This document shows, piece by piece, positions 63,066 through 64,000 of a DNA stretch of 64,000 bases (positions are counted from its first letter, which is position 1; each line of letters begins with the position of its first letter). The stretch comes from CAVZCK01 sp963798805. GTDB taxonomy: Bacteria; Pseudomonadota; Alphaproteobacteria; Rhizobiales; Rhodomicrobiaceae. The translations under genes were made by a program, and so were the position numbers. A model generated the notes under the pieces. The model saw only the letters and a list, made by a program, of their open reading frames with translations. It was not told the origin of the DNA and made no database searches. The stretch lies in assembly GCA_963798805.1 (NCBI GenBank), contig CAWCVC010000002.1, positions 186,001 through 250,000 of the forward strand, written 5' to 3'.

Positions 63066-63540
63066 AGCGGTGTTGACGGCTCCGAGTTTCCGCGAGGCGA
63101 CGGCAGAGGATCTGCCCGCCATTCTCGCTCTGCTTGCAGACGATCCGCTCGGCAAATATCGTGAAATGGCCTTGGCCGACGGCGCAGAGATCCCGGCCTC
63201 CTACCGGGCGGCGTTCGAGGCGATTGAGGCCGATCCGCGCAATCGGCTGATCGTCGCCGAGCTAGACGGCAAGGTGGTCGGCTGCCTTCAGCTCACCTAC
63301 ACGCCCGGCCTCACCTATCGGGGCAGCGAGCGGGCGACCGTCGAAGGCGTGCGGGTCGCCCAAGGCATGCGTGGGCGCGGCATCGGCAAGGCGATGATGG
63401 AGCATACGATCGCCCTGGCGCGGGCGCGCGGCTGCGCGATCGTGCAGCTCAGCACCGACAAGCGGCGCGCTGAGGCGCAGAATTTCTATAAGGACCTCGG
63501 CTTCGTCGCCAGCCATGAGGGCATGAAGCTGCGTTTGTGA
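63052..63540 (+). CDS. GNAT-family N-acetyltransferase
   Basis: 162 aa, ATG 63052 overlapping the rimM stop. GNAT motifs: FREATAEDLPAILALLADDP, VVGCLQLTYTPGLTYRGSER, and the acetyl-CoA loop RVAQGMRGRGIGKAMMEH (V-x-Q/R-G-x-G/A). KRRAEAQNFYKDLGFVASHE ends the fold. A GNAT between rimM and trmD is an occasional alphaproteobacterial arrangement. Substrate unknown. Confidence 0.85.
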   Translation: MNSPEAVLTAPSFREATAEDLPAILALLADDPLGKYREMALADGAEIPASYRAAFEAIEADPRNRLIVAELDGKVVGCLQLTYTPGLTYRGSERATVEGVRVAQGMRGRGIGKAMMEHTIALARARGCAIVQLSTDKRRAEAQNFYKDLGFVASHEGMKLRL

Positions 63541-63547
63541 ACCCGCC

Positions 63548-64000
63548 ATGTGGACCGCCTGCATTCTGACCATCTTCCCCGAGATGTTTCCCGGCCCTCT
63601 GGGCGCAAGCCTTGCGGGGCAGGCGCTGGCCGAGGGACGCTGGCGGCTCGATGCGATCGGCATCCGCGATTTTGCAATGGACAGGCATCGCTCGGTGGAC
63701 GACACGCCGGCCGGCGGCGGTCCCGGCATGGTGATGCGAGCCGATGTGCTGGGCAGCGCCATCGACGGTGCGCGCGAGCGGCATGCCGGCCTGCCGCTGA
63801 TTCACCCTTCGCCGCGTGGGCGCCCGCTCACGCAAGCCCGCGTCCGTGAGCTTAGTGCCGGGCCTGGCGTCATGCTGCTCTGCGGCCGCTTCGAGGGCGT
63901 CGATGAGCGCGTCATCCAGGCACGCGGCGCCGAGGAAATCTCCATCGGCGATTACATACTCTCCGGCGGAGAAGTCGCCGCGATGGTCATCATCGAGGCT
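63548..64000 (+). CDS. trmD: tRNA (guanine-37-N1)-methyltransferase, 5' part
   Basis: 151 codons before the window ends. MWTACILTIFPEMFPGPLGA is the family start. DTPAGGGPGMVMRADVL is present, and the SAM-binding knot LLCGRFEGVDERVIQ and ISIGDYILSGGEVAAMVIIE are intact. It methylates G37 of several tRNAs. Starts 7 nt after the GNAT stop. Confidence 0.95.
   Translation, partial: MWTACILTIFPEMFPGPLGASLAGQALAEGRWRLDAIGIRDFAMDRHRSVDDTPAGGGPGMVMRADVLGSAIDGARERHAGLPLIHPSPRGRPLTQARVRELSAGPGVMLLCGRFEGVDERVIQARGAEEISIGDYILSGGEVAAMVIIEA

Overview
The window is GC-rich alphaproteobacterial DNA, most likely from a Hyphomicrobiales (Rhizobiales) relative. This rests on the ffh-rpsP-rimM-trmD order, the BKACE, DUF1488 and Bcr/CflA protein styles, and the small NREAKKPK protein. 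Genus cannot be fixed from the sequence.

Layout. (1) 1-5.4 kb, minus strand: a group-4-hydrogenase-like membrane operon, hyfC-E-F-G-I. The large subunit has lost both [NiFe] cysteine pairs, so it looks like an energy-converting hydrogenase-related (Ehr) complex rather than a hydrogenase. The ferredoxin and small subunits are fused, and hyfG carries a 1-nt frameshift. (2) 5.4-14.1 kb: metabolic genes (GST, BKACE, carboxyltransferase, truncated SDR, secreted histidine phosphatase) and a D-cysteine desulfhydrase cleanly split by an IS3-type element. (3) 14-24 kb: lpxD, two IS630-type elements, YkgJ, transglutaminase-like protein, a seven-repeat secreted Cys protein, small proteins and a fatty-acid desaturase. 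(4) 24-51.7 kb: a dense accessory island. It holds a broken MmeI-like methylase, a broken Toprim/DUF927 replication module, at least nine insertion sequences (several nested), a HigBA module, clusters of tiny membrane and helical proteins, an orphan type I-E-like CRISPR array of 21 full repeats with no cas genes in view, and a reverse transcriptase plus PD-(D/E)xK-like operon whose RT is split by an IS1380 element. The island ends at a tRNA-Asn. (5) 51.7-64 kb: core chromosome with a lipoprotein hydrolase, APC permease, tRNA-Cys, radC, map, an MFS pump, ffh, a GIY-YIG element, rpsP, rimM, a GNAT gene and partial trmD.

How it fits together. The island looks like a decaying defence/mobile graveyard. 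Precise target-site duplications let four interrupted genes (desulfhydrase, DUF927, RT, a 44-residue protein) be reconstructed in frame. The strongest candidates for new biology are the RT plus nuclease-like operon, the cysteine-less Hyf complex, short CTTGT-loop hairpins inserted in two unrelated transposase genes, and octamer-rich non-coding stretches next to the DUF927 module.
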